Assembly: GCF_002795865.1 (NCBI RefSeq)
Contig: NZ_CP024920.1
Span: forward strand, 1,585,001 to 1,649,000
From: Qipengyuania seohaensis
GTDB lineage: Bacteria > Pseudomonadota > Alphaproteobacteria > Sphingomonadales > Sphingomonadaceae
Length of the DNA stretch: 64,000 nucleotides
Direction: 5' to 3'
The translations under genes and the position numbers were made by a program. Under the pieces are notes generated by a model. That model saw nothing but the letters and a program-made list of their open reading frames with translations. It made no database searches and was not told where the DNA came from. Positions 35,390 through 45,189 of the stretch are shown here, one piece after another. Numbering within the stretch: position 1 is the first letter of the stretch; every line of letters begins with the position of its first letter.

Positions 35390-36397
35390 ATGACGAGCCA
35401 GGCCCAGTTCCTTTCCGACAATGCAGCCAGCGTCCATCCAGCCGTGTGGGACGCGTTGCGCGCGGCCGATGCGAGCGATGCGCCCTATGATGGCGATGCG
35501 CACAGCGCGGCGCTCGACGACAAGTTTTCGACGTTGTTCGGCCGCGAATGCGAAGTCCTGTGGGTTGCAACGGGGACTGCCGCCAACTGTCTCGCCCTGG
35601 CTACGATGGTCCAACCGCACGGCGGCGTCGTGTGTCACGAGGAGGCGCATATCGAGGTGGACGAAGGCGGTGCGCCCGGCTTCTACCTGCATGGCGCCAA
35701 GTTGCTGCTGGCCCAAGGCGATGGAGCCAAGCTGTCGCCGGATGGCATTCGCGCAGTGATGGATCCAATCCGCGACGATGTGCACCAGGTCCAGCCGCAC
35801 GCGATCTCGATCACCCAGGCGAGCGAGTACGGGCGCGTCTACCGGCCCGATGAAGTCGCTGCGATCTCTGCTCTCGCGAAGGAACGCGGGGTTGGCCTGC
35901 ACATGGATGGTGCGCGGTTCGCCAATGCCGTGGCTCACCTCGGCGTCTCGGCGGGCGAGGTGGCTGGCGATGTCGATGCGCTAAGCTTCGGTTTCGTGAA
36001 GAACGGCGGGATGATTGCCGAGGCGATCGTGTTCTTCGATCGCGGACTGGCGGATGTCGCACGGTATCGGCGCAAGCGGGCGGGTCATTTGCAGAGCAAG
36101 GGGCGGTATCTCGCGGCCCAGCTCCACGCCATGCTCGATGGCGATGTATGGCTTCACAATGCACGCTCCGCGAATGCCGCCGCGCAGGAAATTGCCGGTG
36201 CCTGCGGCGATCGATTGATTCATGCGGTCGAGGCCAACGAGGTATTCGTGCGCTGCACCGCCGAAGAGCGCGAGGCTTTGAGGGCCAGAGGGTTCGGCTT
36301 CTACGACTGGGGTGACGACGCAGCGCGCTTCGTAACCGCCTGGAACACGAGCGACGTCGATGCGCGAGCGCTTGCTTCCGCGATCTCCGGCTTATGA
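35390..36397 (+). CDS. Low-specificity L-threonine aldolase-type PLP enzyme
   Basis: 335 residues of the aromatic amino acid beta-eliminating lyase/threonine aldolase family (fold type I, PLP). Family landmarks: FLSDNAASVHPAVWDAL, PYDGDAHSAALDDKFSTLFG, VLWVATGTAANCLAL, CHEEAHIEVDEGGAPGF, LHMDGARFANAV (Asp binding PLP) and SFGFVKNGGMIAEAIVFFD with the likely Schiff-base Lys. It would split L-threonine or allo-threonine to glycine and acetaldehyde. Overlaps the EamA transporter gene by 4 bases. Confidence 0.9.
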   Translation: MTSQAQFLSDNAASVHPAVWDALRAADASDAPYDGDAHSAALDDKFSTLFGRECEVLWVATGTAANCLALATMVQPHGGVVCHEEAHIEVDEGGAPGFYLHGAKLLLAQGDGAKLSPDGIRAVMDPIRDDVHQVQPHAISITQASEYGRVYRPDEVAAISALAKERGVGLHMDGARFANAVAHLGVSAGEVAGDVDALSFGFVKNGGMIAEAIVFFDRGLADVARYRRKRAGHLQSKGRYLAAQLHAMLDGDVWLHNARSANAAAQEIAGACGDRLIHAVEANEVFVRCTAEEREALRARGFGFYDWGDDAARFVTAWNTSDVDARALASAISGL

Positions 36398-37332
36398 GCG
36401 CTTCGGCGGGCGAGGCAACGCTGCTGCGCTGGCGCATCGTTATCCCTTTCCTCCTCACCGGAATGATCTGGGGTTCGACCTGGTGGGTAATCACCGACCA
36501 GATCGACGGAACCGCCCCGAGCTGGTCGGTTGCCATCCGTTTCGCCGTGGCCACGCCGGCGATGTTCCTGCTGGCACGCGTGATGGGGCGTTCGCTGGCG
36601 ATCGGTCGCCAGGGGCACATTCTCGCGATTGCGGTCGGGATCGCGCAATTCTGCGCCAACTTCAACTTCGTCTATCGAGCCGAACTTCACCTCACCTCCG
36701 GGATCGTGGCAGTGATGTTTACGATGCTGATCGTCAGCAATGCCGCATTCGGTTGGTGGCTGCTCGGGCAGAAGATCACACGCGGCTTCGTTATCGGAAC
36801 CTTGGTCGCTTTGTCTGGCATCGCGTTGCTGCTCATCCACGAGGCAGGACTCAATCCTTTGGGTGGCAGCATTCCACTCGGGATATTCTGGGCTGCGTTC
36901 GGCATCCTTGCGGCCAGCATCGCGAATGTCGTCCAAGCCAATGAAACCGGTCGCTCGCTGCCGATGGTCTCGCTGCTGGCGTGGGCGATGCTTTACGGGA
37001 CTATCGCCGACTTTGCCTTGGCCTGGTTCACGGCCGGGCCGCCACAGCTCCCGGACCGGCAAAGCTTCTGGATCGGGATCGGCTGGCTGGCACTGGCAGG
37101 AAGCGTCGTGACCTTCCCCCTTCATTATACGCTCGTGCGTGAAATCGGAGCCGGAAGGGCGGCCTATAACGGTATCGTGACCGTCATCGTCGCCATGCTC
37201 TTGTCGACGCTTTTCGAAGATTACCGGTGGACCACACAGACCGTGATTGGCGCGGTGCTGGCGCTGATCGGTCTCGTCATTGCCCTGCGTGCCCGCCAGA
37301 CGCCTGCGCCGGCATTAAAGCAGGCTGCCTAG
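36394..37332 (+). CDS. EamA/DMT family transporter
   Basis: 312 residues with ten hydrophobic segments in two EamA repeats. The first repeat begins VIPFLLTGMIWGSTWWVITDQIDG; the second includes LGIFWAAFGILAASIANVVQ and YTLVREIGAGRAAYNGIVTVIVAMLLSTLFEDYRWT. These inner-membrane proteins export metabolites or amino acids; coupling to a threonine aldolase-type gene (ATGA overlap) hints at an amino-acid-related substrate, by context only. Its last 18 bases overlap the convergent epimerase gene. Confidence 0.9.
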   Translation: MSASAGEATLLRWRIVIPFLLTGMIWGSTWWVITDQIDGTAPSWSVAIRFAVATPAMFLLARVMGRSLAIGRQGHILAIAVGIAQFCANFNFVYRAELHLTSGIVAVMFTMLIVSNAAFGWWLLGQKITRGFVIGTLVALSGIALLLIHEAGLNPLGGSIPLGIFWAAFGILAASIANVVQANETGRSLPMVSLLAWAMLYGTIADFALAWFTAGPPQLPDRQSFWIGIGWLALAGSVVTFPLHYTLVREIGAGRAAYNGIVTVIVAMLLSTLFEDYRWTTQTVIGAVLALIGLVIALRARQTPAPALKQAA

Positions 37333-38091
37333 GCCTTCGCGATAGGTCGGGTAGCGCGGCGTCCAGCCGAGCAACCGCTTGGCCTTGCCGTTAGCGACTC
37401 GGCGGTTCTCGGCATAGAAACCGCGAGCCATGGGCGACAGGTCGGCTTCCTCAACCGACATCAGCGGTGGCGGCTCCTTCCCCAAGAGGCGGCACGCTTC
37501 CTCGATCACTGCATTCTGGCTGGTGGGCAGGTCGTCTGCGAGATTGTAGGCACCGCCTGGAGCATTCGTTTCGATTGCCGCGACGACGCCCGAGACGATG
37601 TCGTCGACGTGGATTCGGCTGAAGACCTGCTGGGGCAGGTCGATGCGGTGCGCCTTGCCATCGCGCACTCTTTCGAAAGCGCTGCGGCCCGGACCGTAGA
37701 TACCGGGCAGACGAAATGCTCGAGCACCGAATTCCAGCCATCGCGCATCGCATTCTGCGCGCACCGTGCGGCGACCACTGCCCGTGGGCGTGCTTTCGTC
37801 GACCCATGCGCCCTTGGCATCTCCATAGACGCCGGTGGAAGAGAGGTAGCCGAGCCACTTGCCCTCCAACTCGCTGCGATATCGATCCAGGACCGGATCG
37901 GTGCCATCGGCGGGAGGCACGGAACTCAGCACATGGCTGGCCGAGCCCAAAGCGCGGACCACCGATTCCGTGTCCTCGAAGGAGATATTTCCTGAGCTTC
38001 CGGTGGCATCGACGTGCCAGCCTGAACTGCGCACCGCTTGCGCAATTCGCCCTGCCGTGTAGCCGAGACCGAAGATGAACAATCGAGCCAT
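37315..38091 (-). CDS. SDR/NAD-dependent epimerase-like protein (YeeZ-type)
   Basis: 258 residues, extended short-chain dehydrogenase family. N-terminal nucleotide-binding motif in FIFGLGYTAGRIAQAV (GxGxxG-like), then YLSSTGVYGDAKGAWVDEST, GIYGPGRSAFERVRDGKA, FSRIHVDDIVSGVVAAIE and GGAYNLADDLP. The active-site YxxxK is not obvious, as in the YeeZ subgroup, so it may bind NAD(P) with little known activity. ATG 38091; divergent from pepN by 36 bases. Confidence 0.85.
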   Translation of the reverse strand: MARLFIFGLGYTAGRIAQAVRSSGWHVDATGSSGNISFEDTESVVRALGSASHVLSSVPPADGTDPVLDRYRSELEGKWLGYLSSTGVYGDAKGAWVDESTPTGSGRRTVRAECDARWLEFGARAFRLPGIYGPGRSAFERVRDGKAHRIDLPQQVFSRIHVDDIVSGVVAAIETNAPGGAYNLADDLPTSQNAVIEEACRLLGKEPPPLMSVEEADLSPMARGFYAENRRVANGKAKRLLGWTPRYPTYREGLGSLL

Positions 38092-38127
38092 CGGCGCGTT
38101 CTAGCGTAAAGGCTTCAAAATCACAGG

Positions 38128-40788
38128 ATGAACATGGATATAGCGCGCACCCCTTCGAGCCCCGACGGCAATATCGAAATGGCAGACGCGGCTTTGCAGC
38201 CGCACGATCCGCCCGAGATCAGGCGCGAAGATTATCGTCCCTTCCCGTGGATGGTGCCTGAGACCCGTCTCGAGTTTGACCTCGGCCTAGAGAGCACGCG
38301 CGTCAGATCGCGGCTGACGGTCGCGCGCAATGCCAAGGCCGATGCCTCGCCTACAATCCGGCTGAATGGCGACGGCCTCGTCCCGACAAGTGTGAAGATC
38401 GACGGCAAGCCGACACAAGCCTACACCATGGATGGTGACGATCTCGTCCTCACGCTTCCCGGCGAAGCGCACGAGATCGCGATCGAAACAGAAATCGACC
38501 CTTCCTCCAACACGCAGCTGATGGGGCTCTATGCCTCGAACGGGATGCTCTGCACGCAGTGCGAATCGGAAGGGTTCCGGCGGATAACCTTCTTCCCAGA
38601 CCGACCCGATGTGCTCAGCACCTTCAGCGTTCGGATGAGCGGTGCGAGGAGCCAGTTCCCGATCCTGCTGTGCAACGGCAACCGGACCGACGAAGGAGAG
38701 GACGGCGACACCCACTGGGCAGAGTGGCACGACCCCTGGCCCAAACCTTCCTACCTCTTTGCGCTGGTGGCTGGCGACCTCGTCGCCCGCAGCGACAGCT
38801 TTACCACCATGAACGGCCGCGAAGTCGAATTGAACGTGTGGGTTCGCGACGGCGACCTGCCCCGGACAGAGCACGCGATGGAAAGCCTCAAGCGCTCGAT
38901 GAAATGGGACGAGGAAGCTTTCGGGCGCGAATACGATCTCGACCTGTTCAACATCGTCGCGGTCTCGGACTTCAACATGGGCGCCATGGAGAACAAGGGC
39001 CTCAACGTCTTCAATACGAAATACGTGCTGGCTGACACGGAAACCGCGACCGACGGCGACTTCGATGCTGTCGAGGGCGTTATCGGCCACGAATACTTCC
39101 ACAACTGGTCGGGCAACCGCATCACCTGCCGAGACTGGTTCCAGCTCTCGCTGAAGGAAGGCTTTACTGTTCTGCGCGACCAGCTCTTCAGCCAGGACAT
39201 GGGCAGCGAGCCGGTGAAGCGGATCGAGGATGTCCGCATCCTGCGCCTTGCCCAGTTCCCCGAGGACTCGGGCCCGCTGGCGCATCCGATCCGTCCGGAC
39301 AGCTATCGCGAAATCAGCAATTTCTACACGGCGACAGTCTACAACAAGGGCGCCGAGGTCATTCGCATGATGCGAACGATGGCCGGAGAAGAGGCTTTTC
39401 GCAAAGGCACTGATCTCTATTTCGATCGCCACGATGGCGAAGCGGCTACCTGCGAGGATTTCGTCCGGTCTATCGAAGATGGCGCGGGTCTCGACCTTGA
39501 GCAATTCCGCCTGTGGTACTCGCAAGCCGGCACGCCGAAAGTCTCGGTAGACTTAACCCACGAGGGCGACGAGGCGGTCCTGAGACTTAGCCAGGCAGTT
39601 CCGCCGACGCCGGGTCAACCCGAGAAAAAGCCGATGCCGATACCCTTGAAGCTGGCATTGTTCGACCGTGAGGGTGCGTCGCACCGGGGCGAAAAGCTGG
39701 TCGTACTCGATACCGAGTCGGCCGAGCACCGGTTCGGCGGCTTCGAGAGCAAACCCCTCCTGTCGATCAATCGCGGCTTTTCCGCCCCGGTTACCATCGA
39801 CCGCTCGATCGACCGCGAAGAGCTCGTCTTTCTTGCGGCGAGAGACGATGATCCGTTCGCGCGTTACGAAGCGATGCAGGACCTGATGGTCCGACATCTC
39901 GTGGCGGCCGTTGGCGGCAAGCTGTCCGAAGAAGAGCGGCGACATGGAGGCGAAAGTATCGCTGAAGCGATGGGCGCCATCCTTGCCGATCCCGACATCG
40001 ACGACCTCATGCGCGGCGAGCTGATGAGCATGCCGGGTCAGACCTATATTGCCGAACAGATGGAGCTGGCCGATCCGGGCCTCATCCATGCCGAGCGCGA
40101 AGCGCTGAAGGCATTGATGGGTAGTCAGCTCTCCGAGCACATGCATCGCCTCTACGAGAGGGCCGAAAAGGTCCCGTTCTCGCTCGACGCTGAAGCCAAG
40201 GGCGCTCGCAAGCTGAAAACTTTGGTCCTTGCCTATGCTGCAGCCAGCGATCCCGAGAAGGCCGCCGAATTGGCGGCATACCAGTACGGCCGGGCCGACA
40301 ACATGACCGACCGGCAGGGGGCGCTGATGGTGCTCACAGGACTTGAAGGTGTGGAGCGTACGAACAAGCTGCTCGACTTCTACAACCGCTACGAGGGCAA
40401 TGCCCTCGTAATCGATAAGTGGTTCGCGCTGCAGGCCTCCTCGCTCCATCCCAAGGTGGTCGAGCATGTGAAGGCCCTTGCCGACCATCCCGATTTTACC
40501 CTGCGCAATCCCAACCGCGTGCGGTCGCTCTACATGGCATTTGCTGGCAACCCGCAAGGCTTCCATGCGGCCAGCGGCGAGGGCTACCGGATGATCGGCG
40601 ATCTCATTCTCGAGCTCGATCCGATCAACGCACAGACGGCTGCGCGCTTCGTGCCGCCGCTCGGGCGGTGGCGCAAGATCGAACCGCAACGGGCGGCTCT
40701 AATGCGCGAGCAGCTTGAGAGGATCGCAAAGGCCGAGAAGCTGTCGCGCGATACTTATGAGCAGGTTTCCAGAAGCTTGGCTGATTGA
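38128..40788 (+). CDS. pepN: Aminopeptidase N
   Basis: 886-residue zinc metallo-aminopeptidase of family M1, PepN subgroup; removes N-terminal residues from peptides in the cytoplasm. GAMEN exopeptidase motif at 285-289, HEYFH zinc site at 321-325, third zinc ligand E344 (LKEGF). The domain that follows and the long helical C-terminal domain (from about 530) match PepN length (about 870 in E. coli). ATG at 38128; an in-frame ATG two codons later is equally possible. Followed by pgeF 4 bases on. Confidence 0.96.
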   Translation: MNMDIARTPSSPDGNIEMADAALQPHDPPEIRREDYRPFPWMVPETRLEFDLGLESTRVRSRLTVARNAKADASPTIRLNGDGLVPTSVKIDGKPTQAYTMDGDDLVLTLPGEAHEIAIETEIDPSSNTQLMGLYASNGMLCTQCESEGFRRITFFPDRPDVLSTFSVRMSGARSQFPILLCNGNRTDEGEDGDTHWAEWHDPWPKPSYLFALVAGDLVARSDSFTTMNGREVELNVWVRDGDLPRTEHAMESLKRSMKWDEEAFGREYDLDLFNIVAVSDFNMGAMENKGLNVFNTKYVLADTETATDGDFDAVEGVIGHEYFHNWSGNRITCRDWFQLSLKEGFTVLRDQLFSQDMGSEPVKRIEDVRILRLAQFPEDSGPLAHPIRPDSYREISNFYTATVYNKGAEVIRMMRTMAGEEAFRKGTDLYFDRHDGEAATCEDFVRSIEDGAGLDLEQFRLWYSQAGTPKVSVDLTHEGDEAVLRLSQAVPPTPGQPEKKPMPIPLKLALFDREGASHRGEKLVVLDTESAEHRFGGFESKPLLSINRGFSAPVTIDRSIDREELVFLAARDDDPFARYEAMQDLMVRHLVAAVGGKLSEEERRHGGESIAEAMGAILADPDIDDLMRGELMSMPGQTYIAEQMELADPGLIHAEREALKALMGSQLSEHMHRLYERAEKVPFSLDAEAKGARKLKTLVLAYAAASDPEKAAELAAYQYGRADNMTDRQGALMVLTGLEGVERTNKLLDFYNRYEGNALVIDKWFALQASSLHPKVVEHVKALADHPDFTLRNPNRVRSLYMAFAGNPQGFHAASGEGYRMIGDLILELDPINAQTAARFVPPLGRWRKIEPQRAALMREQLERIAKAEKLSRDTYEQVSRSLAD

Positions 40789-40792
40789 GGAA

Positions 40793-41482
40793 ATGCGCGT
40801 GCCGCAAGCACATGACTTGGTGCAATCGGATCGACTCGAGATTGCCCATGGGTTCCTGACCGGTCCCCAATCGGACAGGCGAGAGCTGGACCGGATAGGG
40901 GGCGATGCGCCGACAGCGTTGCTCAAGCAGGTGCATTCTGCAGACTGCATAGTCGTGGGAATCGATTTCGATTTCGAGAGCCGGCCCGAGGCGGATGCGA
41001 TGGTGACCAAAGTGCCGCAGATTCGCCTGGCGATCGTTACCGCCGACTGTGCGCCGGTTTTGCTTCAAGATGCCGACGCGGGGGTGATCGGTGCGGCCCA
41101 CGCCGGCTGGCGCGGTGCGCATGGCGGTGTCCTCGAGAACACCGTCGCGGCGATGGAGGCACTCGGCGCCCGGCCAGCTCGCATTGCCGCCGTGATCGGT
41201 CCGTGCATCGCACAGGCCAATTATGAGGTAGACGACGCTTTCCGGGCGAAGTTCGAAAGGGGCGAGCACCGCTTTTTCGAGGCCGGTCGTGAAGGTCACT
41301 GGCAGTTCGATTTGGAGGGCTATGCGGCGTGGCGTTTGTCGCTCGCAGGGGTGGAGGATATCGATCGCCTATCGCTCGATACCTATGCGAACGAATCGGA
41401 GTTTTACTCCTACCGACGGGCCACGCACCGCAGGGAGCCAACCGAGGGTCGCCAGTTCAGCGCAATCTGCCTGACCGAATAG
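40793..41482 (+). CDS. pgeF: Laccase-domain purine nucleoside phosphorylase / MurNAc-dipeptide-editing protein (YfiH/PgeF)
   Basis: 229 residues from ATG 40793, which has GAGGAA just upstream; an ATG at 40757 would add 12 residues inside pepN. Family metal/active-site motifs are intact: KQVHSADCIVV, RLAIVTADCAPVLL and GAAHAGWRGAHGG, plus AVIGPCIAQANYEVDDAF. In E. coli the protein edits wrongly built peptidoglycan precursors, and family members have purine nucleoside phosphorylase/adenosine deaminase activity. Cytoplasmic; probably co-transcribed with pepN. Confidence 0.92.
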   Translation: MRVPQAHDLVQSDRLEIAHGFLTGPQSDRRELDRIGGDAPTALLKQVHSADCIVVGIDFDFESRPEADAMVTKVPQIRLAIVTADCAPVLLQDADAGVIGAAHAGWRGAHGGVLENTVAAMEALGARPARIAAVIGPCIAQANYEVDDAFRAKFERGEHRFFEAGREGHWQFDLEGYAAWRLSLAGVEDIDRLSLDTYANESEFYSYRRATHRREPTEGRQFSAICLTE

Positions 41483-41699
41483 TTGCGCAAAGCCGAACTC
41501 GTCTGGCCAAAATGGCGGTTGGCAAGGGGGCGCAATAAGGCTAGAGGCCCGGACCAAACCGGGACACCGGGGGCTTTCGCACAGGCTTTTTCGCCTCGGG
41601 CATTGCCCGCACCGGGTTTCCGGGCAACGGATCGCAATTCTTTCACGTCGTTTGCCAAGTCGGGCACTCGACCCGCAAGGCAGGCAAGGCAACGCGCTG
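41483..41699 (+). other. Intergenic region upstream of petABC
   Basis: 217 bases without a convincing gene. It holds a possible promoter, TTGGCA (41519-41524), 17-base spacer and TAGAGG (41542-41547), the -10 being weak, and GC-rich inverted-repeat fragments (GCCCG...CGGGC around 41603-41624). It presumably carries the petABC promoter and leader; nothing else stands out. Confidence 0.4.
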
Positions 41700-42272
41700 A
41701 TGGCAGACACAACTGCAACCGCTTCCACTGAAACCGTAGCACAGACCGATGACGGAATCCGTCGTCGCGACTTCCTCGACATCGCCGCGATCGGCGCTGC
41801 CGGCGTCGGCGGTCTCGCCGTGGTTTATCCGCTGGTTACCCAAATGGCTCCGTCCAAGGATGTCCTGGCAGCCAGCTCGACCGAAGTAGACGTTTCCAGC
41901 ATCGAGCCGGGCCAAGCCATCAAGGCGGTCTTCCGCAAGCAGCCGCTGTTCGTGAAGCGCCTCACCGATGCGGAAATCGCCGCGGCAAATGCCACGCCTG
42001 CGGGTTCGCTTCGTGATCCCCAAAGCCTTGAGGACCGCACCAAGGAAGGTCACCGCGACATTCTGGTCACAATGGGCGTCTGCACCCACCTCGGCTGTGT
42101 GCCGTTGGGCGCTGCGGAAGGCGAAGTGAAAGGTGAATACGGCGGCTATTTCTGCCCCTGCCACGGTTCGCACTACGATACTGCCGGCCGTATCAGGAAG
42201 GGTCCGGCCCCGACGAACCTCGAAGTGCCGGAGTACGAGTTTACCTCGGACACGGTAATCCAGGTCGGTTGA
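41700..42272 (+). CDS. petA: Ubiquinol-cytochrome c reductase Rieske iron-sulfur subunit
   Basis: 190 residues, the [2Fe-2S] subunit of cytochrome bc1 (complex III). A Tat-type N-terminus, GIRRRDFLDIAAIGAAG, leads into one membrane helix; the cluster ligands are in CTHLGC and CPCHGS, with GSHYDTAGRIRKGPAP after them. ATG 41700 fits the usual N-terminus; a longer in-frame start at 41652 lacks support. First gene of petA-petB-petC. Confidence 0.97.
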   Translation: MADTTATASTETVAQTDDGIRRRDFLDIAAIGAAGVGGLAVVYPLVTQMAPSKDVLAASSTEVDVSSIEPGQAIKAVFRKQPLFVKRLTDAEIAAANATPAGSLRDPQSLEDRTKEGHRDILVTMGVCTHLGCVPLGAAEGEVKGEYGGYFCPCHGSHYDTAGRIRKGPAPTNLEVPEYEFTSDTVIQVG

Positions 42273-42295
42273 GCTAGAAGACGAGAGACACAGAC

Positions 42296-43588
42296 ATGAG
42301 CTTTCCCTGGGCACGCGAATATCAGCCGAGCAACGGCTTCACCCGCTTCCTCGACGAGAAGCTGCCGCTTCCGCGCCTCGTCTATAATGCCGTCGGTGCC
42401 GGTTATCCGGTCCCGCGCAACCTTTCCTATTTCTGGAATTTCGGCGTTCTCGCCGGGTTCTTCCTCGTGCTGCAGATCGTCACCGGCGTCGTGCTGGCGA
42501 TGCACTATGCTGCAAACGCCCAGGTCGCTTTCGCGACGACCGAGCACATCATGCGCAACGTCAATTGGGGCTGGATGATGCGCTACGCCCACGCAAACGG
42601 GGCGAGCTTCTTCTTCATCGTCGTCTACATGCACATCTTCCGCGGCCTGTTCTATTCGAGCTACAAGGCTCCGCGCGAGATGATCTGGCTGCTCGGCGTC
42701 GTCATCTTCCTGCTCATGATGGCTACCGCCTTCATGGGTTACGTCCTTCCCTGGGGCCAGATGAGCTTCTGGGGTGCCAAGGTCATTACCGGTCTGTTCG
42801 GCGCAATCCCGCTGGTCGGTGAACCGATCCAGATCTGGCTACTCGGCGGTTTCGCTCCCGACAACGCCGCTCTGAACCGCTTCTTCTCGCTGCATTTCCT
42901 GCTGCCCTTCGTCATCGCCGGTGTGGTCATCCTCCACATCTGGGCGCTGCACATCCCGGGTTCCTCGAACCCGACGGGCGTCGAGGTGAAGAGCGAAAGC
43001 GACACGGTTCCGTTCCACCCGTATTACACGGCGAAGGATGGTTTCGGCCTCGGCGTCGTGCTGCTGGCTTACTTCGCGATGGTCTTCTTCCTGCCCAACG
43101 CGCTCGGTCACCCGGACAACTACATCGAAGCCAACCCGCTTTCGACGCCGGCGCACATCGTTCCGGAATGGTATTTCTGGCCGTTCTACGCGATCCTGCG
43201 TGCCTTCACTGTCGACTTCATCCTTCCGGCAAAGCTGTGGGGTGTGATCGCGATGTTCGCATCGATCCTGCTGTGGTTCTTCCTGCCCTGGCTGGACAAG
43301 TCGCCGGTTCGCAGCGGCCACTACCGTCCGCTGTTCCGCAAGTTCTTCTGGTTCGGCCTGATCCCGACGATGATCGTCCTGTTCATCTGCGGCGGCGCTC
43401 CGGCCGAGGAGCCTTATGTGATGCTCAGCCAGATCGCCACGGCGTACTACTTCCTGCACTTCCTGGTGATTCTGCCGATCATCAGCAGTGTCGAAAAGCC
43501 CGAACCCTTGCCTTATTCGATCACCGAGGCGGTGCTCGGTTCGGACAAGAAGGCCGTGCTCGGCGAAAACACGACGCCGGCCGTCTAA
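42296..43588 (+). CDS. petB: Cytochrome b of the bc1 complex
   Basis: 430 residues, integral membrane subunit carrying hemes bL and bH and the two quinone sites. Landmarks: [20 protein letters not shown], the heme-ligand helices with [38 protein letters not shown], the Qo-site tetrapeptide PEWY in [15 protein letters not shown], and the ISSVEKP ending. Normal alphaproteobacterial length. A 23-base gap separates it from petA. Confidence 0.98.
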   Translation: MSFPWAREYQPSNGFTRFLDEKLPLPRLVYNAVGAGYPVPRNLSYFWNFGVLAGFFLVLQIVTGVVLAMHYAANAQVAFATTEHIMRNVNWGWMMRYAHANGASFFFIVVYMHIFRGLFYSSYKAPREMIWLLGVVIFLLMMATAFMGYVLPWGQMSFWGAKVITGLFGAIPLVGEPIQIWLLGGFAPDNAALNRFFSLHFLLPFVIAGVVILHIWALHIPGSSNPTGVEVKSESDTVPFHPYYTAKDGFGLGVVLLAYFAMVFFLPNALGHPDNYIEANPLSTPAHIVPEWYFWPFYAILRAFTVDFILPAKLWGVIAMFASILLWFFLPWLDKSPVRSGHYRPLFRKFFWFGLIPTMIVLFICGGAPAEEPYVMLSQIATAYYFLHFLVILPIISSVEKPEPLPYSITEAVLGSDKKAVLGENTTPAV

Positions 43589-43613
43589 GCGATACGAGAA
43601 AGATCTTCAGGTC

Positions 43614-44465
43614 ATGACCAAACTTCTCAGCGTCCGCCTCGTAGCCATCCTGGTTGGCCTCGGCTTCGCATTTGTTGCCCTCTTCGCTTTCGTCATCGGC
43701 GCCTATAACGCCGCAACGGAAGAGGCCGCCGGCCACGTGCCTTACGAAAAGCCGCAGGACATCGCGTTCTCGTTCGACGGGCCTTTCGGCAAGTGGGACA
43801 AGGCGCAGCTCCAGCGCGGCCTCAAGGTCTACGACGAAGTCTGCTCGGCATGTCACAGCCTCAAGTTCGTGGCTTTCCGCAACCTCGAAGAACTCGGCTA
43901 CGACGAAGGTCAGGTGAAAGCCTACGCAGCCTCCAAGCAGGTGCCGGGGATCGACCCTAACACGGGTGAAGCTGCGATGCGTCCGGGGCTGCCGACCGAT
44001 TACTTCCCGTCGCCTTATCCCAACGCCGTGGCCGCTGCCGCTGCCAACAACAATGCGATCCCGCCGGACCTTTCGCTGATCACGAAGGCACGCGGTGACG
44101 GCACGAACTACGTTGCCTCGCTGCTGATGGGCTACCAGGCGCCTTCGGAAGAGCTCCTTGCAGAACATCCCGAAGCAGCTCCGGGGCCGGGCCTGCACCA
44201 CAATCCGTACTTCCCGAACCTCAACCTCGCGATGGCACCGCCGCTCACGACCGACGGCCAGGTGACCTACGACGACGGGACCGAAGCGACGATCGAGCAG
44301 ATGTCGAAAGACGTCGCCGCTTTCCTCACTTGGACGGCCGAGCCGACCCTCGTGAAGCGCAAGCAGACCGGTTGGCCGGTGCTCATCTTCCTCCTGTTCG
44401 CGACGATCCTCGCTTACATGTCGAAGCAACAGATCTGGGCGGCAGTGAAGCCCAAGAAAGACTGA
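43614..44465 (+). CDS. petC: Cytochrome c1
   Basis: 283 residues. N-terminal signal-anchor helix (LLSVRLVAILVGLGFAFVALFAFVIG), heme-attachment CSACH (VCSACHSLKF), LKFVAFRNLEELGYDE, NPYFPNLNLAMAPPL with the axial Met region, and a C-terminal membrane helix (WPVLIFLLFATILAYMSKQQIWA). It passes electrons from the Rieske centre to soluble cytochrome c. ATG 43614 is supported by the signal anchor. A strong terminator follows, ending the petABC transcript. Confidence 0.97.
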   Translation: MTKLLSVRLVAILVGLGFAFVALFAFVIGAYNAATEEAAGHVPYEKPQDIAFSFDGPFGKWDKAQLQRGLKVYDEVCSACHSLKFVAFRNLEELGYDEGQVKAYAASKQVPGIDPNTGEAAMRPGLPTDYFPSPYPNAVAAAAANNNAIPPDLSLITKARGDGTNYVASLLMGYQAPSEELLAEHPEAAPGPGLHHNPYFPNLNLAMAPPLTTDGQVTYDDGTEATIEQMSKDVAAFLTWTAEPTLVKRKQTGWPVLIFLLFATILAYMSKQQIWAAVKPKKD

Positions 44466-44488
44466 TCGAGCTCTTCTCGCTCCTTTTG

Positions 44489-44530
44489 AACGCCCCCGCC
44501 GTCACAACGATGGCGGGGGCGTTTTCATTT
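44489..44530 (+). terminator. Rho-independent terminator after petABC
   Basis: Perfect 12-base-pair stem AACGCCCCCGCC / GGCGGGGGCGTT (44489-44500 and 44512-44523) followed by TTCATTT. It closes the petABC operon before apt. Confidence 0.92.
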
Positions 44531-44558
44531 GTGTCCCTCTCCATTGCAAAGGCGCACC

Positions 44559-45095
44559 ATGTCACCTGAAGAACTGAAGTCGCTTGTGCGAACGATTCCC
44601 GATTTCCCGAAGTCCGGTATCCAGTTCCGCGACATCACGACCCTGATCGGACATGGCGAAGGCTTCCGCGCAAGCGTCGACTGGCTCGCGGCGCAGGTTT
44701 CCAGGGCGCCCGTCGATGCGATCGCGGGCATGGAGGCGCGTGGCTTCATATTCGGAGCCGCGGTCGCAGCGGCCCTCGGCAAGCCGTTCATTCCCATCCG
44801 CAAGCCTGGCAAGTTGCCCATCGACACCATCGGCGTCGACTACGCGCTGGAATACGGCAGCGACCGGCTGGAGATGGATCCTGAAGCGGTTGCAAATGGG
44901 TCCTATGTGGCCATCGTCGACGATCTGCTGGCCACCGGCGGCACCGCCTGCGCGGCAACGGAGCTGCTTCGCAAAGCTGGCGCTCAGGTCACGGCGGCGA
45001 GCTTCATAATCGACCTGCCCGACCTCGGCGGGGCGAAGAAGCTTCGCGAATGTAGCGTCGCAGTGTCGTCTCTCATGCAATTTGACGGCGACTAG
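44559..45095 (+). CDS. apt: Adenine phosphoribosyltransferase
   Basis: 178 residues; salvages adenine to AMP using PRPP. Motifs: IRTIPDFPKSGIQFRDITTLI at the N-terminus, AGMEARGFIFGAAVA, FIPIRKPGKLP, and the PRPP loop VAIVDDLLATGGTACAATELL. ATG 44559 fits the family N-terminus. Its co-substrate is made by prs at 62.5 kb. Monocistronic by position: terminator before, 94-base gap after containing the hairpin GGCCTT...AAGGCC (about 45153-45170). Confidence 0.96.
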   Translation: MSPEELKSLVRTIPDFPKSGIQFRDITTLIGHGEGFRASVDWLAAQVSRAPVDAIAGMEARGFIFGAAVAAALGKPFIPIRKPGKLPIDTIGVDYALEYGSDRLEMDPEAVANGSYVAIVDDLLATGGTACAATELLRKAGAQVTAASFIIDLPDLGGAKKLRECSVAVSSLMQFDGD

Positions 45096-45189
45096 CTTCG
45101 AATTTCAGCATAATTTGGAAATAGTAGGGCTTTCGGGCATTGAGGGCGGGAAGGCCTTTCAATGAAGGCCGACCGACTTTGCGAGGGGC

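Noticed and set aside
45153..45170. Hairpin GGCCTT/AAGGCC between apt and the antiporter gene as a terminator
   Set aside because: The stem is short and no T tract follows; it is only mentioned with apt.
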